Source: JBAVQS01 sp049694275
GTDB taxonomy: Bacteria > Chloroflexota > Anaerolineae > UBA4142 > SHND01
DNA: 18,401 bases
Direction: 5' to 3'
NCBI GenBank assembly: GCA_049694275.1
Contig: JBAVQS010000386.1
Coordinates: forward strand, 1 to 18,401
The translations under genes and the position numbers were made by a program. This document shows, piece by piece, positions 7,301 to 14,955 of this stretch. Each line of letters begins with the position of its first letter. The stretch's first letter is position 1. The notes beneath the pieces are model-generated. The model saw only the letters and a program-made list of their open reading frames with translations. It was not told where the DNA came from and did no database searches.

Positions 7301-8380
7301 CTACTGTAGCTTGGCCGCGAACATCTCCACCGTATCCCAATAGCGAATGGAGGTGCGGCGCAGCGTATAGATTTCATCGGCGCTTTGAAAAACGCCGCCG
7401 AGCATGCTGACCCCCGCGCCATAGCCCGTTTCGCTCAAGAGCCTGACGACATTTGCGTTGAACGACCCGCCGGGATAGGCGAGTGCGACAACCGGCCGCC
7501 CGGTGTGCTGCTCGACGAGTTGTTTGGAAGCGAGCATCTCGTACCGGTTTTGCGCATCGGTCCGCTGCGCCATGAGGGAATGCGTCACGGTATGACTGCC
7601 AAACTCCATCTCGCCCGCGCTCATTTCGGCGACCTGCGCCCAGTTCATCACCGAGCCGGTGGTTCGATCCACCCAGTTGGTCGGCGGGAAAAAAACCCCG
7701 ACCAGGCAGTGCTTGCGCAGAATGGGATAGGCGACTGTATATTGCGCAACCCAGCCATCGTCAAAAGTCAAGATGATCGGATTTTCCGGCAAGGGCCTCC
7801 CCTCGCGGAAATGGGCGACCAGGTCGGAAAAATAGATAGTGTGATAGTTGTGCGATTGGAGGTAGGCCATCTGCTTTTCAAATTCGTCGGGCGAGACCGA
7901 AAGGCCGCGCCAGATCGGCGGGGCGTTCGCCGCAAGGACCTGGATATGGTGATAAACCAGGATCGGCAGGTGGACACGTACCGTTGCCGTGACCGTGCGC
8001 GTCGGTTCTACCGCCCCGGGAGCCAAGAGGAGCGGGTTTGCTCCTTGAGCAGGTAATTCGGATACATCGGTAACGGGTGCCAAGGTGACTGCGCTCGCCG
8101 ACGGCCAGGTGGGTGACGCCGTTGCCAGATTGGCGCATTGGGGATTGCTCTGGGGCATAGGCGCCGCCGCCGGCGTAACGGTTCCTCCATCAGTTCCGGG
8201 GGATGGCGCGGTAGGATAACTCCCGGCGATGGCGGTTGGCGTATCCGTGGTAAGGATGGGGGATGGCTCGTAGAGCGCGGCGATGTCGACGGTCGGTTCA
8301 GGAGTTGGCGAGGCTGAACAGGCGGTGACGACTAGGAGAAGGCAGGCCAACATCAGGACGTAAGGGGCCACACGGATCAT
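7301..8380 (-). CDS. Polysaccharide deacetylase (NodB-type) lipoprotein
   Basis: Exported carbohydrate esterase expected to remove acetyl groups from N-acetylated glycans at the cell surface. 359 residues from the ATG at 8380. Signal peptide with lipobox VTAC (Cys21), then a Thr/Pro/Ser-rich linker to about residue 130. The N-terminal catalytic-domain strand ILVYHHI (140-146) is typical of the PgaB-like subgroup. Metal and catalytic motifs: TFDDGW (205-210; Asp207 likely base, Asp208 metal), GSHTVTH (261-267; His263 and His267 metal ligands) and AYPGGSFN (301-308). All motifs for an active enzyme are present. The frame stays open upstream to 8575, but a consensus promoter lies directly before 8380. 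Substrate (peptidoglycan, poly-GlcNAc or other) is undetermined. Confidence 0.88.
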   Translation of the reverse strand: MIRVAPYVLMLACLLLVVTACSASPTPEPTVDIAALYEPSPILTTDTPTAIAGSYPTAPSPGTDGGTVTPAAAPMPQSNPQCANLATASPTWPSASAVTLAPVTDVSELPAQGANPLLLAPGAVEPTRTVTATVRVHLPILVYHHIQVLAANAPPIWRGLSVSPDEFEKQMAYLQSHNYHTIYFSDLVAHFREGRPLPENPIILTFDDGWVAQYTVAYPILRKHCLVGVFFPPTNWVDRTTGSVMNWAQVAEMSAGEMEFGSHTVTHSLMAQRTDAQNRYEMLASKQLVEQHTGRPVVALAYPGGSFNANVVRLLSETGYGAGVSMLGGVFQSADEIYTLRRTSIRYWDTVEMFAAKLQ

Positions 8381-8386
8381 GCGGAA

Positions 8387-8395
8387 ATTATAGCA
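8387..8395 (-). promoter_or_regulatory. Extended -10 promoter immediately before the deacetylase start
   Basis: The minus strand reads TGC TATAAT (TG at 8394-8395, hexamer at 8387-8392), an extended -10 element. A -35-like TTCGAC sits 17 bp upstream but matches poorly. Only six bases separate the hexamer from the ATG at 8380, so transcription should begin at or next to the start codon, predicting a leaderless mRNA. Confidence 0.55.
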
Positions 8396-8517
8396 CGGAA
8401 TCGCGGCCGGTCGAACCCTATGTCCTATCAGGGCAAAAATCTTAGTGAGCGCAAGGGTCTCTGGTCCGCCTTCCCCTGTCCCCCAACGACAATCAACATG
8501 ATAGCGTCGATGTCGGG

Positions 8518-8547
8518 TTGTATTTTGCGCATGGGCGGTGGTACAAT
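8518..8547 (+). promoter_or_regulatory. Candidate promoter for the propeller lipoprotein gene
   Basis: TTGTAT (8518-8523), 18-bp spacer, TACAAT (8542-8547). This is the best sigma-70-like pair in the 314-bp divergent gap (8381-8694) before the plus-strand lipoprotein gene and would give a leader of about 140 nt. I see no gene in this gap; an 82-codon frame at 8420-8668 lacks a ribosome binding site and protein-like composition. Confidence 0.4.
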
Positions 8548-8694
8548 CAGGAAACGGGTATCTGGTTCTTGCCACATACTACTTAATCGGCGTTACCGTC
8601 CAATATACCCTGGGAGTCTTTCGATCAACACCATCAAGAGCCTGGGCCTCTATTGGGGAGGACCGTAAATCGCATGAAAGGAGTCCCCGCTCCG

Positions 8695-9945
8695 ATGTCT
8701 CTTTTCCAGCGTAAGGGCATGACACTTGTTCTGCTGTTCTTGTTATTGGCAGGATGCGCCACCTCGGAACCCGGTCCCGTAGCAAATGTGCCCACTATCA
8801 TCAGCATTCCTGCTCCTGTATCATCCCCCCGCGCGCTGGGGGACGAGCAACTCGCCTTTTGCGCTTATCCGGGCCCTGACAAACACTGGACACTCTATGT
8901 AAGCCGTGCGGATGGTCAGAAGGCGACGCGGTTCGAAAACACCGTATGGCCTACGCAAGATGTAGGGTGCTGGAAATTCTCAGGCGACCAATATCAAGCT
9001 GCAGGTATTGCATGGTCCAAGAATAGTGATCGGCTCTTGGTTGTGATAGGCCATTTTCTGGGATGCTATGTTTATCAGCTATCTGTTAGCGCTGATCTGC
9101 GCCTTGGGGAGGCACAATTGCCATGGACATCGCTCCACGGGTTTGAGAACCCGCAGGAGATCGTGCTATCGCCAGATGGAGATAAACTCGCGTTCATAGG
9201 ATTGACATTTCCCTTGAACGGAGAACCGACTTTTTCATACTACCATCTCTTCGTGGGTAACCTGGATGAGACACGCTTTCATCCTCTGACCGATATTCAC
9301 CAGCGCATCGAGCCCATCTTTGACCCGAGTTGGTCTCCTGACGGCAAATGGGTGGCCGTCGCCAAGACCCATCCGCATAACGGGGTGGGTATCGCGCGGA
9401 GCGACGGCTCGGGGGTCACCTGGCTCACTGAAGAGACCGTGCCCGAGTTTCCGCATCCGCCCGATTCGCTGAACCTTCAGATATCATCGGTCACACCGGT
9501 CTGGTTTCGCGATAGCTCCCATCTGCTCTTTCTCGTGGCACTGCATGGGGAAGCGGCTTCGGCCTTGTACCGTGTCAAGCCTGATGGCACAGAGCTGGTC
9601 AAGCTTCAAGACAGGGATGTCTATGCTCCGACGATCTCGCCGGATGGAACTCGCTTGGCGTTTGCCAGCTACGACGATGAAAATCAGCGCAACAGCGGCA
9701 TCATTGTCATCACCGATCTGAACGCTCAGAGCCCGAGAGAGATTGTGCGGATGGAGCATCCGGACAATCAAAAGATGCTGATTCGGGATCTCGCCTGGTC
9801 CCCCGATGGGACACGGCTTGCGTTCGCCGCGAATCCGAAGGGGAACATGGACCTATTTGTCGTGAATGCGGATGGGACCGACCTGCGCGACATCACCGGC
9901 TGGCCGGGCGATGAGATTGCGCCGCGGTGGCGGCCCCGGCCATGA
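8695..9945 (+). CDS. TolB-like WD40/PD40 beta-propeller lipoprotein
   Basis: Exported lipoprotein of 416 residues (if started at 8695). Signal peptide LVLLFLLLAG ends at lipobox LAGC (Cys21). The body is a six-bladed TolB-type propeller judged by repeated PD40 cores: LSPDGDKLAFIG, SWSPDGKWVAVA, ISPDGTRLAFAS and WSPDGTRLAFAA, and by NADGTDLRDIT near the end. Such domains bind proteins or ligands; no catalytic residues are seen. Start choice: ATG 8695 has AAAGGAG 11 nt upstream, ATG 8674 has GGGGAGG 12 nt upstream, and TTG 8653 is possible. The signal peptide is best placed from 8695. It is divergent from the deacetylase gene and convergent with the sulfatase. A true TolB would sit with Pal/TolA genes, which are absent. 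Confidence 0.8.
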   Translation: MSLFQRKGMTLVLLFLLLAGCATSEPGPVANVPTIISIPAPVSSPRALGDEQLAFCAYPGPDKHWTLYVSRADGQKATRFENTVWPTQDVGCWKFSGDQYQAAGIAWSKNSDRLLVVIGHFLGCYVYQLSVSADLRLGEAQLPWTSLHGFENPQEIVLSPDGDKLAFIGLTFPLNGEPTFSYYHLFVGNLDETRFHPLTDIHQRIEPIFDPSWSPDGKWVAVAKTHPHNGVGIARSDGSGVTWLTEETVPEFPHPPDSLNLQISSVTPVWFRDSSHLLFLVALHGEAASALYRVKPDGTELVKLQDRDVYAPTISPDGTRLAFASYDDENQRNSGIIVITDLNAQSPREIVRMEHPDNQKMLIRDLAWSPDGTRLAFAANPKGNMDLFVVNADGTDLRDITGWPGDEIAPRWRPRP

Positions 9946-10025
9946 TGGCGTTTGCCCTGCCTGGGCGATGCCGCGGGCATGGCGCATCTTATCGACATAT
10001 CCAACCCATAGCGTCGAACAAGCAC

Positions 10026-10058
10026 AAGGAGGCCGTTTCTGTTCTGATCGGCCTCCTT
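10026..10058. terminator. Hairpin in the convergent gap, likely bidirectional terminator
   Basis: AAGGAGGCCG (10026-10035) and CGGCCTCCTT (10049-10058) form a perfect 10-bp stem with a 13-nt loop. It lies between two converging genes (stops at 9945 and 10136), where a shared terminator is expected. A U-tract is weak on both sides, so it is either a non-classical terminator or an mRNA-end-stabilising hairpin. The remainder of the 190-bp gap shows nothing else. Confidence 0.6.
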
Positions 10059-10135
10059 CACCGTTGCCGTCCCCAGGAACGTTCTTGAGGAGGGTCGCTT
10101 TTTTGCTACTGACAGTTACGGTGTAACGTGATGGA

Positions 10136-11824
10136 TCAGGGCTGCGTCGTGAAGGGTTGGCTCTCGATATCACGGCAGGTATTGCCCGAGCAGGCGCGTA
10201 ATTGAGCGAGTCGCGCAGACATTTCGGCCATGAATACGGGATTCGCCGTTCCTGCCAGATTGTGCAGTTCATTCGGATCGCTGCGCAGGTCATACAATTC
10301 GCGCTCACCGGTCGAATATTCGACATAGGTAAAATCGCGCGTGCGCAATCCCTGAAAAGGCGGAATTGCTCTGGGCGGGAGGGGTGTGCTTGCATCCAGC
10401 AGGCCCTGATCGTCGGGCGGTTCGAGCGTGCCATTCTGTGCAGAGGCCAGGATCTGTCGCTCCAACTCTTCTTGCGCCTGTTGCTGGGTCATGGTTGGCG
10501 GGCCGCGTTGCAGTAAGAATGCCTGACGCCAGCTTGTGATAGGGCCGGTCCAGAGGGGGACGAGGGAGCGGCCATCGCAAAAGGCGGGCGGCTTGACTCC
10601 GGCCAGGTCCGCCCAGGTCAGGGCCAGATCGACATTGCCGGTGAGCGAATCGATCGTACTCCCGGCCGCAATGCCGGGCCCGCGCACGACAAGGGGAAGG
10701 CGAATGTCTTCTTCATACGGCGTGTTCTTGCCGGGTTCCAGCCGGTGCTGTCCCAGGTGAAAGCCATTATCGGAGGTGAAAAAGAAATAGGTGCGCTCCA
10801 ATTGGCCGGTCGCCTTGAGCGTATCGATCAGGTGGCCGACCATTTCGTCGACAGCCTGCAGGGATTGGAGACGCCGGCGATAGAGATTGTCGATTTGCCG
10901 GATGCGCGCCGGGGTGAACAGAGGACGATTACGGATGTAACCGGGCTTGGTAGTTACGTCCGCTTCGTTATAGGACGCGGTCCGCGGGGCCTGCGCATCG
11001 GGAAAGAGATTGGTATGGCGCGGGGCCGGCGTTGCGGGTTGGTGCGGCGCGTACGGCGCGAGATAGAGGAAAAACGACTTGCCGTTGCGTATGCTGCGCT
11101 GGACAAAATTGATTGCCTTGGCGGCATAGACATCAGTCCCATAGTCCTGCGGTGTCGCGCCATAGCTGACCAGCTTGCCGTTCTCGTTGAGTGTATAGTT
11201 GTACTCTCCATAGGGATCGCCGCGCGCCGGACTGTCCCATTCGTTCCAGCCGGGCGGCACATAGGTCGGCGGTTGGTTCCCTGGATAGCCATTCAGATAT
11301 TTGCCGATCAATGCGGTTCGATAGCCGGCGGATTGCAGCCAGACGGCGATGGTGGAATCTTCATCATGCACATCGTGGAACTTTTGATAGCCGCCATCCG
11401 GAAGGTCGTTCGTAAAGATTTGGGTGTTCTGCGCATACTGGCCGCGCAGGGTTGTCGAGCGAGAGGGGCAGCAAAGCGAGACGTTGACGAAATAATTGGA
11501 AAAACTCGCGCCCTGCCTGGTAAGCAGGGATTGGACACGCGGCATATAGTCGAGCTCGGCGGTATCCAGATCGTCGGTGAGGATAAAGATAATATTGGGC
11601 CTGTTCACACGCACGCTGGTCGCCGTCGCCGCCGGCGAGGGGCTGGGCGAGGGGATAGCCGTGGTAGGCTCGGTCGTGGGTGAGGGCAGAACCGTCTCGG
11701 TCGGCGTAACGGATGGGATGAATGCCGTCGCGGTCGATAGGTCGGGTGTAGGCGGATTGGGCGTGGGCGCACTGCAAGCGGCAAGGAGCGCTACGAGCAA
11801 TAACGCAAAATAGCTTGTCTTCAT
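10136..11824 (-). CDS. Sulfatase (alkaline-phosphatase superfamily) lipoprotein
   Basis: Exported type I sulfatase of 562 residues, expected to hydrolyse sulfate esters, probably of sulfated glycans. Signal peptide with lipobox LAAC (Cys17), then a Ser/Thr/Pro linker to about residue 70. The catalytic domain begins at NIIFILTDDLD (77-87; Asp84/Asp85 calcium ligands). The sulfatase signature is C-x-P-S-R at 118-122 within LCCPSRSTTLRG, where Cys118 would be converted to formylglycine, followed by GKYLNGY. A later TSDNGFHLGQHRL segment supplies further metal and substrate residues. A C-terminal subdomain has YELYDLRSDPNELHNLA-type sequence, usual for N-acetylglucosamine-6-sulfatase-like members. 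Its start codon overlaps the stop of the upstream gene (ATGA), so translation is probably coupled. The formylglycine-generating enzyme is not in the window. Confidence 0.88.
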   Translation of the reverse strand: MKTSYFALLLVALLAACSAPTPNPPTPDLSTATAFIPSVTPTETVLPSPTTEPTTAIPSPSPSPAATATSVRVNRPNIIFILTDDLDTAELDYMPRVQSLLTRQGASFSNYFVNVSLCCPSRSTTLRGQYAQNTQIFTNDLPDGGYQKFHDVHDEDSTIAVWLQSAGYRTALIGKYLNGYPGNQPPTYVPPGWNEWDSPARGDPYGEYNYTLNENGKLVSYGATPQDYGTDVYAAKAINFVQRSIRNGKSFFLYLAPYAPHQPATPAPRHTNLFPDAQAPRTASYNEADVTTKPGYIRNRPLFTPARIRQIDNLYRRRLQSLQAVDEMVGHLIDTLKATGQLERTYFFFTSDNGFHLGQHRLEPGKNTPYEEDIRLPLVVRGPGIAAGSTIDSLTGNVDLALTWADLAGVKPPAFCDGRSLVPLWTGPITSWRQAFLLQRGPPTMTQQQAQEELERQILASAQNGTLEPPDDQGLLDASTPLPPRAIPPFQGLRTRDFTYVEYSTGERELYDLRSDPNELHNLAGTANPVFMAEMSARLAQLRACSGNTCRDIESQPFTTQP

Positions 11825-12675
11825 TGTTGTGTTGACGCCGGCGCTTCCACGCCGATCAGGCTGCGGGAGAGGGCGTTATATTGTTCCACCGTCTGATTGT
11901 ACTGCTGCACCAGCGCATTGAATTTGGGGACGAGCGCATTATAGGCCTTGACGTTGCCCCGGCGGCGGTCGGCGTCCATCTGCTGGCGCATCGTGTTGAT
12001 CTGCGCCTGCACGCTGTCGAGCGTCGCCTGGAGCTGCGCAAAGGTCTGGTTGAACTGGCGCGCGGCATTGACCACCGCCATCCGATTCGCGAAATACTGG
12101 CGATAGTACTGTTCGAGCGCCGGGCTGAGCGGCGCGTACTCGGTTCCGATAATCGAGTGCAGTTCATTGTCGCGCTGACCCGGCTCGGTCACGCGATACT
12201 GCCGCAACTCTTGGGCCAGGTCGCCGTCATGAATCTGCGTAACCTGCGCTTCCAGTTGATTGGTCAGGGTCGCTCGGTCGGAGGCGGCAAGCTGCGCATA
12301 GGCGGCGTGGAGCATTTCGTGCGCGGCGGTGACAACCATCATTTCGCTCAACTGCGGGGGGCTAATCCGCAAGATATAGATGCGATTGTCCGTCGTATAA
12401 CAGCCGAGCTCGACCGTCGTCGCCGAAACCGGGGCCTGGCAGTGCTGTTCAAAGACCGTGCGGTCGTCGTCAATTCCGGGGCGCGTCGCGTAAAAGAGGG
12501 CGCGTGCCTTGTCGGTCATGGTCGCTGCATTGGCAAGTTGGGCGATCTCGGCGGGCGGGTGATAGTCGGGGGTGGCCGTTGCCAGGGTGAGCAGGTTGGC
12601 CGGAAGCTGGCAGGCCGCCAATGCGCCCAGGGCGACAATCAGCAGAAAAAAGCGAGCCATTCGAATCATCGTCAT
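11821..12675 (-). CDS. Zincin-like (HEMLH) lipoprotein, putative metalloprotease with C-terminal coiled coil
   Basis: 284 residues. Signal peptide ending in lipobox LAAC (Cys22). A central domain carries AAHEMLHAAY (117-126), a canonical HExxH zinc site (His119, Glu120, His123), and downstream NELHSIIGTEY (170-180), where Glu171 is a candidate third ligand in gluzincin style. Cys79 and Cys92 could form a disulfide outside the cell. Residues about 195-272 are a long Gln/Asn-rich helical, probably coiled-coil, region. I do not recognise a named family, so protease activity is inferred. Starts at 12675 or two codons later at 12669, the latter better spaced from AGGG. First gene of a pair with the sulfatase through an ATGA overlap. 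Upstream, no convincing minus-strand promoter was found in 12676-12786. Confidence 0.75.
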   Translation of the reverse strand: MTMIRMARFFLLIVALGALAACQLPANLLTLATATPDYHPPAEIAQLANAATMTDKARALFYATRPGIDDDRTVFEQHCQAPVSATTVELGCYTTDNRIYILRISPPQLSEMMVVTAAHEMLHAAYAQLAASDRATLTNQLEAQVTQIHDGDLAQELRQYRVTEPGQRDNELHSIIGTEYAPLSPALEQYYRQYFANRMAVVNAARQFNQTFAQLQATLDSVQAQINTMRQQMDADRRRGNVKAYNALVPKFNALVQQYNQTVEQYNALSRSLIGVEAPASTQQ

Positions 12676-12786
12676 AATCCCTGCACAAATAAGGATAGGA
12701 TGCCCCTATTTTCCGTCACAAGTGCTCTATCCGTCAAGTCCAACTCTAGACCGAATAGACTCGTCGCTCAACAAGCCTCCAAATAA

Positions 12787-12815
12787 TTGCCCACCCTGTA
12801 ACCCTGTGATATAAT
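12787..12815 (+). promoter_or_regulatory. Promoter of the 8-oxoguanine deaminase gene
   Basis: TTGCCC (12787-12792), exact 17-bp spacer, TATAAT (12810-12815). Expected transcription start is about 12822, with a leader near 58 nt. The spacer contains two octamers (CCACCCTG at 12791-12798 and TAACCCTG at 12799-12806) of the same kind as the tract at 7264-7295, so repeat sequence forms part of the promoter. Confidence 0.7.
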
Positions 12816-12879
12816 CCGCGTGACTTACCCTCCTCCCAATATACCAGATGTGCGAGTTTGAAACCGGTTTAGGCCTCTT

Positions 12880-14229
12880 ATGTCTACAACCCTCCTTCAA
12901 CATGCACGTGTGCTCGTCACCATGGATCCCCAGCGGCGCGAGATTGCCGATGGGGCCCTCCTGATTCGTGACCGCGTCGTCGAGCAAGTGGGGTCAACGG
13001 CCGAGTTGCCGCAGTCGGCAGACCATGTCATTCAAGCGCGGGATATGGTCATCATGCCCGGCTTAGTCAATACCCACCACCATCTCTACCAGACCCTCAC
13101 CCGCGCCGTGCCGGCCGCGCAGAACGCCGTCCTGTTCGACTGGCTCAAAACCCTCTATCCCATCTGGGCCAACCTGACGCCTGACGCCGTTTACACCAGC
13201 GCGCTCGTCGGGCTGGCCGAACTGATGCTGACCGGCTGTACGACGGCGGCTGACCATCTTTATCTCGTGCCGAACGGCGCGCGGCATGACGACGAGATTC
13301 GCGCGGCCCAGGAGCTTGGTATCCGTTTTCATCCCACCCGCGGCTCGATGTCTCTGGGCGAGTCGAAAGGGGGGCTGCCCCCGGACCGCGTGACGCAGGA
13401 TGAAGAGACCATCCTCCGCGATACCCGTCGTGTCATCGAGACCTTTCACGACCCTGCTCCCTATTCCATGTGTCGCGTCGGCGTTGCGCCCTGCTCTCCC
13501 TTTTCAGTCACCCCGGAACTGATGCGCGAATCCGCCGCGTTGGCCCGCGCTTATCGGGTGCGGCTGCACACCCACCTTGCTGAGACGCAGGATGAAGAGG
13601 TTTTTTGCCTGGAGCGATTCGGCCAGCGTCCGGTCGAATATGCCGAGAGCCTGGGCTGGCTGGGGGAAGATGTCTGGTTTGCGCACAGTGTCTGGGTGAA
13701 TGACGACGAGATCAGAAAATATGCCGCGACCGGCACGGGTATCGCCCATTGCCCATCCTCCAATATGCTCCTTGCATCCGGGATTGCGCCGGTGCGCAAG
13801 ATGCTCGACGCCGCGGTCAGGGTCGGGCTGGGCGTCGACGGGAGCGCATCCAATGATGCCTCGCACATGCTGCACGAAGCGCGCCAGGCAATGCTGCTCC
13901 AGCGGGTCATGGGCAACCCGAAAGCGTTAACCGCCCGGGAAGCATTAGAGTTGGGCACGCTGGGCGGGGCTGCCGTGCTGGGTCGCGACGACATCGGTTC
14001 GCTGGAACCGGGCAAGGCCGCCGATTTCATTGGCATTCATCTCAACCGGCTCGGTTATGCCGGGAGCCATGATCCGGTCGCCGCGGTCGTCTTTTGCGAC
14101 ACGCCGAGGGTAGACCTATCGATCATCAACGGACGTGTGGTGGTCGAGGACGGCAATCTGCTGACCGTCGATTTGCCGCCGGTCGTGGAAAGGCAGAACC
14201 GCATCGCCCGTGCAATGCTCGGTGTATAA
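12880..14229 (+). CDS. 8-oxoguanine deaminase (amidohydrolase superfamily)
   Basis: Cytoplasmic metal-dependent deaminase converting 8-oxoguanine to urate and ammonia. 449 residues, the normal length. Metal-site motifs: NTHHHLYQ (64-71; His66/His68), RLHTHLAET (228-236; His230/His232 region and Glu235), FAHS (267-270; His269) and GVDGSASND (318-326; Asp320). Segments such as RFHPTRGSMSLGESKGGLPP (149-168) and the CPSSNMLLASGIAPVRKMLD stretch match what I remember of the Pseudomonas enzyme, which separates it from guanine deaminase, SsnA and triazine hydrolases. No Shine-Dalgarno is visible before the ATG. It has its own promoter and is followed by the toxin-antitoxin pair. Guanine or isocytosine as alternative substrates is conceivable. 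Confidence 0.88.
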   Translation: MSTTLLQHARVLVTMDPQRREIADGALLIRDRVVEQVGSTAELPQSADHVIQARDMVIMPGLVNTHHHLYQTLTRAVPAAQNAVLFDWLKTLYPIWANLTPDAVYTSALVGLAELMLTGCTTAADHLYLVPNGARHDDEIRAAQELGIRFHPTRGSMSLGESKGGLPPDRVTQDEETILRDTRRVIETFHDPAPYSMCRVGVAPCSPFSVTPELMRESAALARAYRVRLHTHLAETQDEEVFCLERFGQRPVEYAESLGWLGEDVWFAHSVWVNDDEIRKYAATGTGIAHCPSSNMLLASGIAPVRKMLDAAVRVGLGVDGSASNDASHMLHEARQAMLLQRVMGNPKALTAREALELGTLGGAAVLGRDDIGSLEPGKAADFIGIHLNRLGYAGSHDPVAAVVFCDTPRVDLSIINGRVVVEDGNLLTVDLPPVVERQNRIARAMLGV

Positions 14230-14236
14230 GAATCGT

Positions 14237-14264
14237 TTGACAAGAGATCCCTTCTGGTTATACT
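14237..14264 (+). promoter_or_regulatory. Promoter of the toxin-antitoxin operon
   Basis: Consensus TTGACA (14237-14242) and TATACT (14259-14264) with a 16-bp spacer; an alternative -10 is TACTAT (14261-14266, 18-bp spacer). The expected start of transcription is near 14271, giving a leader under 20 nt. It begins only 7 bp after the deaminase stop codon. Confidence 0.7.
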
Positions 14265-14287
14265 ATTGGTGGGAAGGGCGGTATAAC
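14257..14287. promoter_or_regulatory. Inverted repeat over the toxin-antitoxin promoter, putative autorepression operator
   Basis: GTTATAC (14257-14263) and its exact reverse complement GTATAAC (14281-14287) flank a 17-bp centre. One arm overlaps the -10 box and the other ends one base before the antitoxin ATG. Ribbon-helix-helix antitoxins usually bind such palindromes to repress their own operon, so this is the natural operator candidate. Confidence 0.55.
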
Positions 14288-14288
14288 T

Positions 14289-14543
14289 ATGGCCTATATT
14301 AAAACTGCCGTTTCAGTGCAAAAACAGCTTTTTGACGAGCTTGAGGCGCTTGCCCGCGAAATGAGGCTATCGCGCAGCCGCCTTTACGCGCTCGCCCTGG
14401 AAGATTTTGTCCGCCGCCATGAAAACGAGCGGATGCTGGATCAGATTAACGCGGCCTATCAGGAACCGCCAGCCGCTCAAGAGCAAGTCGCTTTGCGCAA
14501 AATGAAGCGTAAGCAGCGCCGGGTTGTGGAGGGGGAGTGGTAA
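14289..14543 (+). CDS. Ribbon-helix-helix antitoxin of a MazEF-type pair
   Basis: 84 residues. Residues 1-45 fit a ribbon-helix-helix DNA-binding fold: strand AYIKTAVSV, helix KQLFDELEALAREM, turn, and helix SRSRLYALALEDFVRRH. The C-terminal half (46-84) is charged and ends RVVEGEW, a tail common to MazE-like antitoxins, and would wrap the toxin. It overlaps the toxin gene by 7 nt (stop 14543, toxin start 14537). It would neutralise the toxin and repress the operon. AAGGGCGG lies about 10 nt upstream of the ATG. The pair sits between two purine genes and may be a transferred cassette. Confidence 0.85.
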   Translation: MAYIKTAVSVQKQLFDELEALAREMRLSRSRLYALALEDFVRRHENERMLDQINAAYQEPPAAQEQVALRKMKRKQRRVVEGEW

Positions 14544-14893
14544 TCAACCAGGGCGATCTGTTCTGGATCGATTTGGATGAGCCGGCGGGATCGGGCCCCG
14601 GCTACCGCCATCCTTACCTCGTCGTCCAAAACAATGTATTCAATCAGAGCCGAATAAATACAGTTGTTGTCTGCGCATTAACGTCGAATCTCAAGCGTGC
14701 GACCGCCCCTGGCAACGTCTTGTTGGAACCGGGTGAAGGTAATTTGACCCGGCCCAGTGTGATTAACGTCTCTCAGATTTTTACCGTGGATAAAAGCGAA
14801 TTGGTTGACAAAATTGGAACGCTCTCCAAGCGGCGAGTGCGCGAGATTATTGAGGGAATAAGCCGGGTGCTTGAACCGCGCGAACTCGAATGA
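14537..14893 (+). CDS. mazF: MazF/PemK family endoribonuclease toxin
   Basis: 118-residue toxin expected to cleave mRNA at short specific sequences. The GTG start (14537) is 4 nt after a GGAGG within the antitoxin's last codons. Hallmarks: GDLFWIDLDEPAGSGPGYRHP (6-26, a beta strand and loop with Arg24, aligned to catalytic Arg of MazF), PYLVVQN (26-32), and ALTSNLKRA (47-55) with Thr49/Ser50 at the second catalytic position, then NVLLEPGEGNL and SVINVSQIFTVDK typical of the dimer core. All active-site residues appear intact, so it is probably functional. Cleavage specificity cannot be predicted. Confidence 0.92.
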   Translation: MVINQGDLFWIDLDEPAGSGPGYRHPYLVVQNNVFNQSRINTVVVCALTSNLKRATAPGNVLLEPGEGNLTRPSVINVSQIFTVDKSELVDKIGTLSKRRVREIIEGISRVLEPRELE

Positions 14894-14955
14894 GGATGGC
14901 GCTCCGGTGTGGGATGAATTGTTATAGGGGATGGTTTATTTAGCGGAGGTGCAGA

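Noticed and set aside
7385..8056. 223-codon plus-strand frame antisense to the deacetylase
   Set aside because: The deacetylase has all catalytic motifs; the antisense product has no domain or ribosome binding site.
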